A stretch of DNA of 64,000 nucleotides. Origin: Streptomyces spinoverrucosus (GTDB lineage Bacteria > Actinomycetota > Actinomycetes > Streptomycetales > Streptomycetaceae). The position numbers were made by a program, and so were the translations under genes. The notes under the pieces were generated by a model. The model was not told where the DNA came from, ran no database searches, and saw only the letters and a list, made by a program, of their open reading frames with translations. Position 1 is the first letter of the stretch. Each line of letters opens with the position of its first letter. Positions 8,456 to 18,831 of this stretch are shown piece by piece. The stretch lies in contig NZ_BJND01000008.1 in assembly GCF_006539505.1 (NCBI RefSeq), positions 124,001 through 188,000 on the forward strand, written 5' to 3'.

Positions 8456-9124
8456 ATGGACGTCTACGAGGCGGTCACGAGCCGACGGGCGGTGCGCGGA
8501 TTCACCGACCGGCAGGTCCCGACGGACGTGCTGGAGCGTGTGCTGTCCGCCGCGGCCTGGGCGCCCTCCGGATCGAACATCCAGCCGTGGCACGCCTACG
8601 TGCTGACCGGCGCACCACTGGCCGAGCTCAAGAAGCGCACCAGCGAGCGTCTAGCGGTGGGCGACCCCTGGGACAAGCCGGAGTACGAGCAGTACCCGCC
8701 CGCGCTGAAATCCCCGTACCGCGAACGCCGCTCCGCCTTCGGTGAGCAGCGCTACGGCGCACTCGGCATTCCGCGCGAGGACCTGGAGGCGCGCCAGCGG
8801 GCCGCTGCCGCGAACTGGGACTGCTTCGGCGCGCCCGCCGCCCTGTTCTGCTACATCGACCGGGACCTGGGCCCGGCGCAGTGGTCCGACGTCGGCATGT
8901 ATCTGCAGACCGTCATGCTGCTGCTACGCGCCGAAGGCCTGCACAGCTGCCCGCAGATGGCGTGGGCGAAGTTCCACAGGACCGTCGCGGAGGTCGTGTC
9001 ACCCCCGGACGAGCTCGTCCTCTTCTGCGGCATGTCGATCGGTTTCGAGGACGTCACGGTGGGTTACGCCCGCACCGGCCGGGCGCCGCTCGACGAGACG
9101 GTCACGTTCGTCGACGGTCGCTGA
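8456..9124 (+). CDS. Nitroreductase family protein
   Basis: 222 residues of the FMN-dependent nitroreductase fold. The N-terminal FMN motif is SRRAVRGFTDRQVP, then APSGSNIQPWH, and a C-terminal SIGFED block typical of the group. The enzyme would reduce nitroaromatics, quinones or similar electrophiles with NAD(P)H. ATG at 8456 (MDVYEAV) is preferred over GTG 8393, because the latter lies inside the operator palindrome and adds non-homologous residues. It is divergent from azoR and probably co-controlled by the MarR protein. The true substrate is not predictable. Confidence 0.88.
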   Translation: MDVYEAVTSRRAVRGFTDRQVPTDVLERVLSAAAWAPSGSNIQPWHAYVLTGAPLAELKKRTSERLAVGDPWDKPEYEQYPPALKSPYRERRSAFGEQRYGALGIPREDLEARQRAAAANWDCFGAPAALFCYIDRDLGPAQWSDVGMYLQTVMLLLRAEGLHSCPQMAWAKFHRTVAEVVSPPDELVLFCGMSIGFEDVTVGYARTGRAPLDETVTFVDGR

Positions 9125-9308
9125 CACCGCCGTCCTGTCCTGGACCGCCGCCGCCGACACCGTCCGGCTGCCCGCCACGCCGATCCAGCCGATCGCCGCC
9201 AAAGAGGTGGCAGGCGAGGTGGCACAGGTCGCCGCGGGCGCCGCGCTGGGTCGCATCCTGCCGCCACCGCATCTCACACTCCGAGGCAACCGGACCGGTT
9301 CGCAGCGA
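9125..9308. other. Short non-coding stretch after nitroreductase
   Basis: No convincing gene, hairpin or promoter seen. It runs into the decayed DUF6368-like gene on the other strand. Confidence 0.5.
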
Positions 9309-9648
9309 TCAGTCCTGGCGGGTCGTATTCATGACGGTGGCGGTCAGCAGTGTTGCGATGGTGTGGTCCACTGCCCGGTTGGCCATCGCGATGACGTTGA
9401 CGGCGTGGGTTGGGCGGAAGCCGATGAACGGCGCCGGGTCGGGATTGTCTGCGTGCTCGGCCTCGAAGACGTCGGTGTCGCCGAGTCCGGGCCCCATGGC
9501 GGAGACGACAAATGGCCGGCCGCCATCTGCCGATTCAGCTGCCGGAACGCCCAGGTGTTCACAGGTTCACTAGCAGGTGGTGCAGACTCTGCAGTCGTTG
9601 GGCGAAGATTGCCTCCGCCGACTCGATCACCAGCACGGGCCCGGCCAT
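9309..9648 (-). pseudogene. Frameshifted, truncated DUF6368-like gene
   Basis: On the minus strand an ATG at 9648 opens MAGPVLVIESAEAIFAQRLQ and hits a stop after HHLLVNL. The next frame, starting CEHLGVPAAES, continues with PFVVSAMGPGLGDTDVF, PAPFIGFRPTHAVNVIAMAN, RAVDHTIATLLTAT and ends at 9309. Together these read as the DUF6368 family (MAGP opening, GF-PTH motif, VDH-ALLTA motif) from memory, with one frameshift and a missing C-terminus. Family function is unknown. I infer decay within a patchwork accessory region. It could instead be two small independent frames, but coding character in both pieces argues for a single broken gene. Confidence 0.5.
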
Positions 9649-9727
9649 GGAGCCGAGAGTCTGGGTAGTCAGCGGCGGCTCCATTCTCGTGCGATCGTCT
9701 TGTGCACGGCCCGCAGCCGGGGCGACA

Positions 9728-10618
9728 TCACTCCATCGACTCCAGAATGCGGTCGAGTGTCCGGCGCCCCATCCTGCTCATCGTCGGATTGCTCTCGACG
9801 TAGTACCAGACGACGCCCATCGCCTGTTCGAACGCCCATGCCTTGCCGCGCTCCCACTCGAGATCGTCACAGCCCAGTGTCCGCCGGAGCACTTCCCGCG
9901 GACCCCGCTGCAGCAGATGCCAGGCACTGACCAGATCCAGCGCGGGGTCGGCCGGGCCGAAGCCGCCGGTGTCGAGTACGCCGCTGAGGCGGCCGCCCGC
10001 GACCAGCACATTGCCAGGGATCAAGTCACGATGGCTCATCACGTCGGCACTCTTGCGTGGCAGCTCCCGCAGGTGGCTCCACACCTGGCGCAGCCGGGGC
10101 ACGTCGAGCAGCCCCTCGCTCTCCTCGAAGCACTCCTCCATCCATTCGTTGTGGTGAGTGAGAACGCCGCCACGACCCTCGCCGCTGAAGCGCCGCCCCC
10201 GCGTCTCGGCCTTCCGGAGGGAGGCTATGAAGGTCGCAAGGTCCTGTGCGAAAGCGTCCGACCCACTCGGGTCGGCGTCCGAGGCGACCGTTCCCGGCTG
10301 CCACGTCTGGACCGACCACGGCATGGGGTAGCCCGCTCCAGGCTCTCCCAGGGCCACGGGTTCCGGGGTGGGGAAGGGAGACACCTGCGCCAGCTCCGCG
10401 CTCGCTTGGGCTTCCTGCTCCAGAACCGCCCGCGTCTCTGCGGCATCGGCCAGACGCAGTGGGAAACGTGCCGAGAGGTCGTTCCCAATGCGGAAGATGG
10501 TGTTGACCGTCCCGGTCGACTGCAGGGGGCGGATCTCCTTGCCGCTCCACTGAGGGAACTGTTCCTGGATCAAAGTGGCAACTGTCTCGGTGGTCACGTC
10601 CACTTGATCACCGTGCAT
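9728..10618 (-). CDS. APH-type aminoglycoside/viomycin phosphotransferase-like protein
   Basis: 296 residues with the APH kinase fold. The nucleotide region is TVNTIFRIGNDLSARFPLR, the catalytic Brenner motif is SHRDLIPGNVLV (Asp and Asn present), and the metal motif is DTGGFGPADPALDLV, where canonical DxxD reads GVLDTGGFG. These enzymes phosphorylate antibiotics or small metabolites. ATG 10618 is favoured by AAAGGTG at good spacing; GTG 10633 is possible. It sits just downstream, on the same strand, of the methyltransferase gene and may be co-transcribed with it (70 bp apart). The real substrate, including whether it confers drug resistance, is not evident. Confidence 0.8.
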   Translation of the reverse strand: MHGDQVDVTTETVATLIQEQFPQWSGKEIRPLQSTGTVNTIFRIGNDLSARFPLRLADAAETRAVLEQEAQASAELAQVSPFPTPEPVALGEPGAGYPMPWSVQTWQPGTVASDADPSGSDAFAQDLATFIASLRKAETRGRRFSGEGRGGVLTHHNEWMEECFEESEGLLDVPRLRQVWSHLRELPRKSADVMSHRDLIPGNVLVAGGRLSGVLDTGGFGPADPALDLVSAWHLLQRGPREVLRRTLGCDDLEWERGKAWAFEQAMGVVWYYVESNPTMSRMGRRTLDRILESME

Positions 10619-10688
10619 GGTCACCTTTCGCACATTCCTTCGGTCCTTCGCGTTCCCCGGCGTGAGTCGGTCGTCATAGTGGGAGCCG

Positions 10689-11441
10689 TCACAGCTTCTC
10701 GTATACGGATACGTGGCTGCGGCTCGCTCCGGTGAACGGGCTGCGGTCCCAGCCGGCGTAACGCTCGCGCAGGCGCATGCCGGCGAGCTGTGCCATCAGG
10801 TCCAGCTCGCTCGGCCAGCAGTAGCGGAGCCGCAGCGGTCGCAGCGTGGTGCCCTTCGCGTCGAACGTCACGCGCTGATAGGTGATCGCCTGCTCGACGG
10901 GGTCGTGGAGCAAGAACTCCATGTTCACCGCGGACTCGGACAGGGCACGGGTGGCGACCCGCTGATTGCGGTCGAATTCGGTCACGTCCTGGATGAAGCA
11001 CTCGATCACGAACAGCCCGCCGGGTTCGAGGACCTTGGCGACGTTGTGGAAGCAGTCGACTTGGCGTGCCTGGCTGGGCAGGTTGAACAGTGTGTTGAAG
11101 ACCAGGTAGGACATCTGGAAGGGACCGTCCACCGCGACGTCGGCCATATCGCCGATCGTTACCGGGATCTCTGGGCCGCCGGGCTTTGCGCGCAGCTGCT
11201 CGACCATCGCGGGCGAGCCGTCGATACCTTCGACCGAGATCCCGCGCGTGGCGAGGGGGAGCGCAACTCGGCCCGTGCCGATGGCGAGTTCCAGGACGCG
11301 TCCGCCTGTCGGGACCAGCCCGGCCAGGAAGTCGACGGTCTGTGTGGGGTCGTAGGTGTGGCGCCCGTCGTATTCGTGGGCGTAACGGTCGAAGAACGCA
11401 GGATCGTTCAATCCGGTCACGGCGGAGGAGTCAATCACCAC
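10689..11441 (-). CDS. Class I SAM-dependent methyltransferase
   Basis: 250 residues. Motif I is VLELAIGTGRVALPLA, the acidic end of strand 2 is VEGIDGSPAMV, motif II-like VTIGDMADVAVDGPFQMSYLVFNTLFNL and motif III LEPGGLFVIECF follow, giving the Rossmann SAM-binding fold. The start FFDRYAHEYDGRHTYDPTQTVDFLAGL is typical of methyltransferases found near resistance or tailoring genes in actinomycetes. GTG at 11441 is used; the second GTG three bases later is equally possible. No substrate can be assigned. It lies in an accessory patch with the phosphotransferase downstream. Confidence 0.85.
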   Translation of the reverse strand: MVIDSSAVTGLNDPAFFDRYAHEYDGRHTYDPTQTVDFLAGLVPTGGRVLELAIGTGRVALPLATRGISVEGIDGSPAMVEQLRAKPGGPEIPVTIGDMADVAVDGPFQMSYLVFNTLFNLPSQARQVDCFHNVAKVLEPGGLFVIECFIQDVTEFDRNQRVATRALSESAVNMEFLLHDPVEQAITYQRVTFDAKGTTLRPLRLRYCWPSELDLMAQLAGMRLRERYAGWDRSPFTGASRSHVSVYEKL

Positions 11442-11805
11442 GCTTCGAGCCTCGCCAGCGAATAAGTGGCAGGGTCAGGCTCACAAGGTCCGGCTGGGTC
11501 GGTCGTCCGTGCGGCGTCCGGCCTGGAGCAGACGGGCTGGGCGGTGGCGCGGGTGCGGGCGGCGACCCGGCGGCCGCGCCGCCAGGCGGCCTTGGGCCCT
11601 TTCGGCGTACTGGGTCCGCTGTCCGGTCCGCAGGCCATCCGGTCCAGACGCACGCCCCCGCGTGCCGGCGAATTTCACCGCATCACGCTCGCCGATCTGC
11701 CCGTCCGGACGGACATCCACGGAAGTCCGCTGCACCCGTCCCGGCCCACGCAGACCCCAATCCCGAGAAGGACTGAGACTGTGGCGGGTTGTCCCGTCTC
11801 CGACC
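11442..11805. other. 364-bp gap without a recognisable gene
   Basis: Open frames exist on both strands but none has recognisable motifs or a convincing ribosome site. The stretch must contain the promoter of the methyltransferase gene. No strong inverted repeat was seen. Confidence 0.4.
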
Positions 11806-12156
11806 TCACAGCCAGCGCTGAGCCGCTTCGACGCTGTCTCCGCCACTGGTGTTGAACGCGATGGCGGCCTGGGGCGCGTGTCGGCGGATCAGGTTCACGA
11901 TCTGTTCGAAGAGCGGAAGCAGTGGCTCGGTCTTGCGAATACCGCCCCCGACGACGACCACATCCCACGGACGTTGGGCTAGCGACGCTACGAGTGTGGA
12001 CTCGGCCGACTCATCGAACACGACCAGGGTCATGGCCGCGTCGATGCCGTGCTCACCGAACCGTGCCAGCTCCTTGTCCAGGGCGGCGTGAAGGGCCTCC
12101 CCATCGACGCCGGGTATCGCTTGCGGATCGTAACCAACGACAAGTACGGAAGGCAT
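11806..12156 (-). CDS. Conserved actinobacterial small protein of unknown function
   Basis: 116 residues. It opens MPSVLVVGYDPQAIPGVDGEAL, followed by FGEHGIDAAMTLVVFDES, RPWDVVVVGGGIRKTEPLLPLFEQIV and HAPQAAIAFNTSGGDSVEAAQRWL. The alternation of hydrophobic strands and helices and the VVVVGGG turn suggest a small Rossmann-like domain. I recall similar proteins in many actinomycetes without an assigned function. It stands alone between the methyltransferase gene and a TnsA-like remnant. Probably soluble, with no signal peptide or membrane segment. Confidence 0.65.
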   Translation of the reverse strand: MPSVLVVGYDPQAIPGVDGEALHAALDKELARFGEHGIDAAMTLVVFDESAESTLVASLAQRPWDVVVVGGGIRKTEPLLPLFEQIVNLIRRHAPQAAIAFNTSGGDSVEAAQRWL

Positions 12157-12270
12157 GCCGCCAACCTACTGGAGGTTTCCTGTACTTGATCTCCCGGACA
12201 GGCCCTGATGAGGCCCCTGGCCGAAAGTGAGCCGGCCTTGACGAAGCATCGAACGGCCTGATGGATCCGA

Positions 12271-12681
12271 TCACGGGGGCTCAGGCGAATCGGCCCTGGC
12301 GGGACCGGAAGTAGGCGTTGATAGTCCATGAGCCGGGTCCAGACCTCTCTGGGGTCGAGGTGTGGCGCGGACATCCACGACCACCGCAGAGCCGTCCGCG
12401 CGGCGCACGAAGTAGTCCGGAGCATGCTCCAGCCACGACTCGAAGCCGACGTGCTGCCCGGTCGTCGCCGCCCAGTACCAGCCCGAGAAGTGACGCTCAC
12501 CACGCGACCAGCGAAACGGCCGTACCGCGGCCACGTCCTCGAACCATCCAGCAACCCCCAGCACGTCACCTCGTACGACTGGGTTCGCCGGCAAGGAAGG
12601 CGGAACGACTGGGTTCGCTGTCAAACGCCTCGATTGGATGACAGCGGACACCGAGTCCGGGCATGACCATCCAGCCCGCAT
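12271..12681 (-). pseudogene. Remnant of a TnsA-like transposase endonuclease
   Basis: The 136-codon frame contains FRWSRGERHFSGWYWAATTG, QHVGFESWLE and HAPDYFVRRADGSAVVVDVR, which are blocks of TnsA-like Tn7-type endonuclease proteins. The segment that normally separates FESWLE from HAPDYF, about 30-40 residues including part of the nuclease core, is missing, and the C-terminus ends in unrelated sequence. This is most likely a deleted and frameshifted relic. TnsA cuts the 5' ends of a transposon. The remnant lies just before the aconitase promoter, at the right edge of the accessory stretch that starts after murA. No TnsB, TnsC or end repeats were seen. Confidence 0.6.
12575..12618 (+). repeat. 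Short direct repeat inside the TnsA-like remnant
   Basis: ACGACTGGGTTCGC occurs at 12575-12588 and 12605-12618, a 30-bp period. On the minus strand it encodes a repeated ANPVV. Probably a small local duplication. Confidence 0.6.
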
Positions 12682-12691
12682 GTACTAGAGT

Positions 12692-12709
12692 TATCTCGAC
12701 ATCGAGATA
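12692..12709. promoter_or_regulatory. Perfect palindrome upstream of aconitase
   Basis: TATCTCGA-CA-TCGAGATA, perfect 8-bp arms, about 130 bp before the aconitase start. The outer ATCTC-N6-GAGAT equals the palindrome at the murA promoter (6813-6828). In S. coelicolor the MarR-family regulator TamR controls the aconitase gene (from memory), so it is one candidate binder; the XRE-MurA protein is another. Confidence 0.55.
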
Positions 12710-12751
12710 TCTGCCGAGGCGCACTGCGGTCGCCACCCCAGTAAGGGTTAC

Positions 12752-12770
12752 CTAACTTAGCCTCACCTTA
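12752..12770. promoter_or_regulatory. Iron-box-like site (DmdR/DtxR type) at acnA promoter
   Basis: CTAACTTAGCCTCACCTTA agrees at most positions with the actinobacterial iron box TTAGGTTAGGCTCACCTAA or its variants. It lies 68 bp before the acnA start, so an Fe-DmdR repressor could tune aconitase to iron. Match judged by eye. Confidence 0.5.
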
Positions 12771-12822
12771 GCGGATCGGCCAAGAAGGCGTGGCGGCAGG
12801 ATGCGGTGGTACGCGCACATGA

Positions 12823-15555
<2,733 letters not shown>

Positions 15556-15574
15556 CGGATCCGGTAGGGCGTTC

Positions 15575-15607
15575 GGGCCGCATCCCCGGTCAATGGGGGT
15601 GCGGCCC
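15575..15607 (+). terminator. acnA terminator
   Basis: Arms 15575-15587 and 15595-15607 pair at 12 of 13 positions around a 7-nt loop, followed by TTTGC, 20 bp after the acnA stop. Confidence 0.85.
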
Positions 15608-15699
15608 TTTGCCGTACCCGTTTGTCGTACCCGAATTTTTTGGGGCGGAGCGGCCGTTTACAAGCGAGCCGCTCCGCGCTAGCTTCCGAAACAGGTGGG

Positions 15700-15713
15700 T
15701 GGGAGCGCTCCCA
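15700..15713. promoter_or_regulatory. Perfect CebR box upstream of LPMO
   Basis: TGGGAGCGCTCCCA, identical to the 14-bp CebR operator consensus of Streptomyces cellulose and cellobiose genes. It lies 113 bp before the LPMO start, so the gene is probably released by cello-oligosaccharides. Confidence 0.85.
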
Positions 15714-15825
15714 TATGACGGCGGGCGGACCGGAACCCGCGTGCCCGGGTCCGCTCCCACCTCGCCGAAAACACACTCACGAACGGTTTTCTAACGACCT
15801 TTCCGCGAAGGGACGTTGATCTGTC

Positions 15826-16926
15826 ATGCTCACAACACTCCCCGACTCGCCACCCCCCGACCGGCGATTACCACGCCGAGCCTTCCGCCCCACCGCCCTC
15901 CTCCTGGTCCTGCTCTCCCTGCTCGCGACGATCCCCGCCGTCGGCCTGATCGTCCTCAGCTCCGGCAGCCCGGCGGAGGCTCACGGCACGCCCATGAAAC
16001 CGGCCAGCAGAACCTTCCTGTGCTGGCAGGACGGCCTCACCGACACGGGTGAGATCAAGCCGGTCAACCCGGCGTGCAGGGCGGCGCAGCAGGTCAGCGG
16101 GACGACCCCGTTCTACAACTGGTTCTCCGTGCTGCGCTCGGACGGCGCCGGCCGCACCCGCGGCTTCGTACCGGACGGCGAGCTGTGCAGCGGCGGAAAC
16201 ACCAACTTCACCGGGTTCAACCTGCCGCGCGACGACTGGCCGCTCACCCACCTCACCTCGGGCGCGACCGTCGACTTCTCCTACAACGCCTGGGCCGCGC
16301 ACCCGGGTTGGTTCTACGTCTACATCACCAAGGACGGCTTCGACCCGAACCGGACCCTCACCTGGGACGACATGGAGGAACAGCCGTTCCTCAGCGTCGA
16401 CCACCCGCCGCTCAACGGCAGCCCGGGCACGGTCGAGGCCAACTACTCCTGGACCGGAAAGCTCCCCGACAACAAGTCGGGACGCCACATCATCTACATG
16501 GTCTGGCAGCGCTCCGACAGCCAGGAGACCTTCTACTCCTGCTCGGACATCGTCTTCGACGGCGGCAACGGCGAGGTCACCGGTGTGAAGGACCCCGGCA
16601 ACCCGCCGACCGAGCCCCCGCCCGGCACCTGCACGGCCACCCGCGGGACCACCGGCAGCTGGAACGGCGGCTACCAGTCCGAGGTCACCGTCACCAACAC
16701 CGGGGACGTTCCGATGCTCGGCTGGATGGTCGACTGGACGCTGCCGAGCGGCCAGCGGGTGGAGAGCCTGTGGAACGGCACTCCGACCTACAACGGCCAG
16801 GCCGTGATGGTGCACAACGCCGGCTGGAACGGATCGCTGGATCCCGGAGAGAGCACCACATTCGGTTACGTCGTCTCCGGCTCCGGCGGTGATACGACGG
16901 CGAGCCTGCCCTGCCGGGTCGGCTGA
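15826..16926 (+). CDS. Secreted AA10 lytic polysaccharide monooxygenase with CBM2
   Basis: 366 residues. A long Sec signal peptide (hydrophobic 23-45) ends in SPAEA, leaving His53 (HGTPMKPASRTF) as the N-terminal copper-binding histidine. The second copper His is in NAWAAHPGWFYVY. The catalytic domain runs to about 245; a Pro-rich linker (PGNPPTEPPPGT) leads to a C-terminal CBM2 bounded by cysteines (CTATRGTTGSWNGGY to ASLPCRVG). The enzyme oxidatively cleaves crystalline polysaccharide outside the cell. The CelS2-like N-terminal block and the perfect CebR box favour cellulose over chitin. ATG 15826 has only a distant GAAGGGA upstream. Convergent with phoD across a strong hairpin. Confidence 0.9.
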   Translation: MLTTLPDSPPPDRRLPRRAFRPTALLLVLLSLLATIPAVGLIVLSSGSPAEAHGTPMKPASRTFLCWQDGLTDTGEIKPVNPACRAAQQVSGTTPFYNWFSVLRSDGAGRTRGFVPDGELCSGGNTNFTGFNLPRDDWPLTHLTSGATVDFSYNAWAAHPGWFYVYITKDGFDPNRTLTWDDMEEQPFLSVDHPPLNGSPGTVEANYSWTGKLPDNKSGRHIIYMVWQRSDSQETFYSCSDIVFDGGNGEVTGVKDPGNPPTEPPPGTCTATRGTTGSWNGGYQSEVTVTNTGDVPMLGWMVDWTLPSGQRVESLWNGTPTYNGQAVMVHNAGWNGSLDPGESTTFGYVVSGSGGDTTASLPCRVG

Positions 16927-16943
16927 CCCACGCCGCCCACGGC

Positions 16944-16980
16944 GGACCCGGTGGTCGCCGAGCCGACGACCACCGGGTCC
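16944..16980. terminator. Bidirectional terminator between LPMO and phoD
   Basis: A perfect 14-bp stem, arms 16944-16957 and 16967-16980, loop 9 nt, between convergent stop codons. Confidence 0.85.
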
Positions 16981-17005
16981 AACCGTTTCCGAAGGATCCG
17001 CCGGA

Positions 17006-18595
17006 TCAGGCGGGCTGCACCCCCGCCACCCGGTCCTGCACGACCACGCTGGCCCGCGTGCTGATCGGCGAGCCGGGGCGGGTGACGTAGTCCAGGACGC
17101 GGAAGTCGTTGCGCCACACGTCCGGCGTGACCGTCACCGACGAGTAGCCGCGCTGGGAGTTGAAGAACTTCATGTGCGGGTTGGCGTCGAGGTACGTACG
17201 GTCGAGGTCGTAGCCGTCGCCGCCGCTGGTGATGGACGTGCCGACGAACTCCGAGCCGACGACGGCGGAGTCGGGGTCGGCGTAGTTCAGATGCAGGTCG
17301 GCGGCGTAGTTCTGGTGCCGGTCGCCGGTGATGACGACCAGGTTGCGCACGCCCTGCTGCTGGGCGGCGGCCAGGACGCGGTTGCGCTCGGCGACATAGC
17401 CGTCCCAGGGGTCGTACCAGACGTCGGTCACCGCCGGATCGGGGTTGCGGTCGGTCTGGATCATCGGGGCCTGGTTGCCGAGGATGTGCCAGCGGGCCGA
17501 GGACCTGCGGAAGCCCTCCAGCAGCCAGGCGCGCTGCTTGCCGCCGAGCATGGTGCGGTCCGGGTCGAACCGGTCGGCGCAGTCGGTGCCGCCGCCGTCG
17601 CCGCACGGCTGGTCCGAGCGGTACTGGCGGGTGTCCAGCATCGTGAACTCGGCGAGGCGTCCGTACGGCAGCCTGCGGTGCAGGCGGATGTCGGGACCGG
17701 AGGGCATCTGCGCGGCCCGCATCGGCATGTTCTCGTACATCGCCTGGAAGGCGTCGGCCCGGCGCTGCAGGAAGCGCTCGGTGGTGTCGTTCTTCTGCTT
17801 CGGGTCGGCGTTCTCGGGGATGTCGTCGGCCCAGTTGTTGTCGACCTCGTGGTCGTCCATCGTCTGGATCCACGGGAACGCGGCGTGCGCGGCCTGCAGC
17901 GGGGCCTCCGACTTGTACAGCGCGTACTGCAGCCGGTAGCGGGACAGCTCCACCGTCTCGGTGTGGAACCGGGGGTCGGTGGTCACACCGCGCTTGTTGG
18001 TGCGCACGCCGTACTCGTAGAGGTAGTCGCCGAGGTGTACGACGAGATCCAGATCCTCGTTCGCCATGTGCTCGTACGCGGTGTAGTAGCCGTCCTGCCA
18101 CGCCTGGCAGGAGGCGAAGGCGAACCGCAGCCGCCGCGGCATGGCGTACGGGTGCGGCGCGGTACGGGTACGGCCGACCGGGCTGATGTGGCGGCCGACC
18201 CGGAACCGGTAGAAGTAGTCCCGGGCGGGCTGCAGCCCGGACACCTCCGGGTGCACGGAGTGGCCGAGCTCGGGTGTGGCGACGACACTGCCGCGCCGTA
18301 CGACGGCCCGGAACCGCTCGTCCCTGGCGACCTCGTACTCGACCCGGACCGGCCGGTCGGGCATGCCGCCGCTGCCGTCCTCCGCGAAGGCCTCCGGCGC
18401 CAGGCGGGTCCACAGCACCACACCGTCGTGCAGCGGGTCGCCGGAGGCGACGCCGAGGGTGAACGGGTAGGCGAGATGGGCCGGGGCCGCGTAGGCGGCC
18501 GAGGCGGTCCAGGAGCCAGTGCCGAGAAGTACCGCGCCGGCGCCTGCGGCGGAGAAGCCGAGGAAGCCGCGGCGGGACACTCCGGAGAACTGCAT
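17006..18595 (-). CDS. phoD: Alkaline phosphatase D (PhoD family), Tat-exported
   Basis: 529 residues. The twin-arginine signal is SRRGFLGFSAAGAG with cleavage near ASAAYAAP. The PhoD N-terminal domain (PFTLGVASGDPLHDGVVLWTRL) precedes the metallophosphoesterase core: FAFASCQAWQDGYYTAYEHM, DLVVHLGDYLYEYG, DDHEVDNNW and VVITGDRHQNYAADL supply the Ca/Fe ligands. It would release phosphate from mono- or diesters outside the cell. ATG 18595 follows GAGG at 8 nt; upstream codons to 18754 have no homology. I see no convincing PHO box upstream, so PhoP control is not supported. Convergent with the LPMO gene. Confidence 0.92.
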   Translation of the reverse strand: MQFSGVSRRGFLGFSAAGAGAVLLGTGSWTASAAYAAPAHLAYPFTLGVASGDPLHDGVVLWTRLAPEAFAEDGSGGMPDRPVRVEYEVARDERFRAVVRRGSVVATPELGHSVHPEVSGLQPARDYFYRFRVGRHISPVGRTRTAPHPYAMPRRLRFAFASCQAWQDGYYTAYEHMANEDLDLVVHLGDYLYEYGVRTNKRGVTTDPRFHTETVELSRYRLQYALYKSEAPLQAAHAAFPWIQTMDDHEVDNNWADDIPENADPKQKNDTTERFLQRRADAFQAMYENMPMRAAQMPSGPDIRLHRRLPYGRLAEFTMLDTRQYRSDQPCGDGGGTDCADRFDPDRTMLGGKQRAWLLEGFRRSSARWHILGNQAPMIQTDRNPDPAVTDVWYDPWDGYVAERNRVLAAAQQQGVRNLVVITGDRHQNYAADLHLNYADPDSAVVGSEFVGTSITSGGDGYDLDRTYLDANPHMKFFNSQRGYSSVTVTPDVWRNDFRVLDYVTRPGSPISTRASVVVQDRVAGVQPA

Positions 18596-18831
18596 GACAG
18601 TCAACCTCACTGCGTCGGGCCGGTAGGACCCGGCGATCCCATCCGCGGCAGACGGCATCCAGCGGGCGTCGGGGCGAACGCACTTTGTCGCCTGCGGCAA
18701 CAAAGCGGGCTGACGGTGTGTCAGGCACCGGAAGGCGCATCCCTCGGCTGTCACAGAACGACGACACGCCCGGCCCGGGGCCGCGACGAAAGCGGCCTCC
18801 GAACCGGGCGCAGGCCCTCTGACCGGCCGAC

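Noticed and set aside
12030-12569. 179-codon minus-strand frame overlapping the TnsA-like remnant and the small hypothetical gene
   Set aside because: Mostly out of frame with the recognisable blocks; may contain a shifted tail of the remnant, but no motif supports it as a gene.
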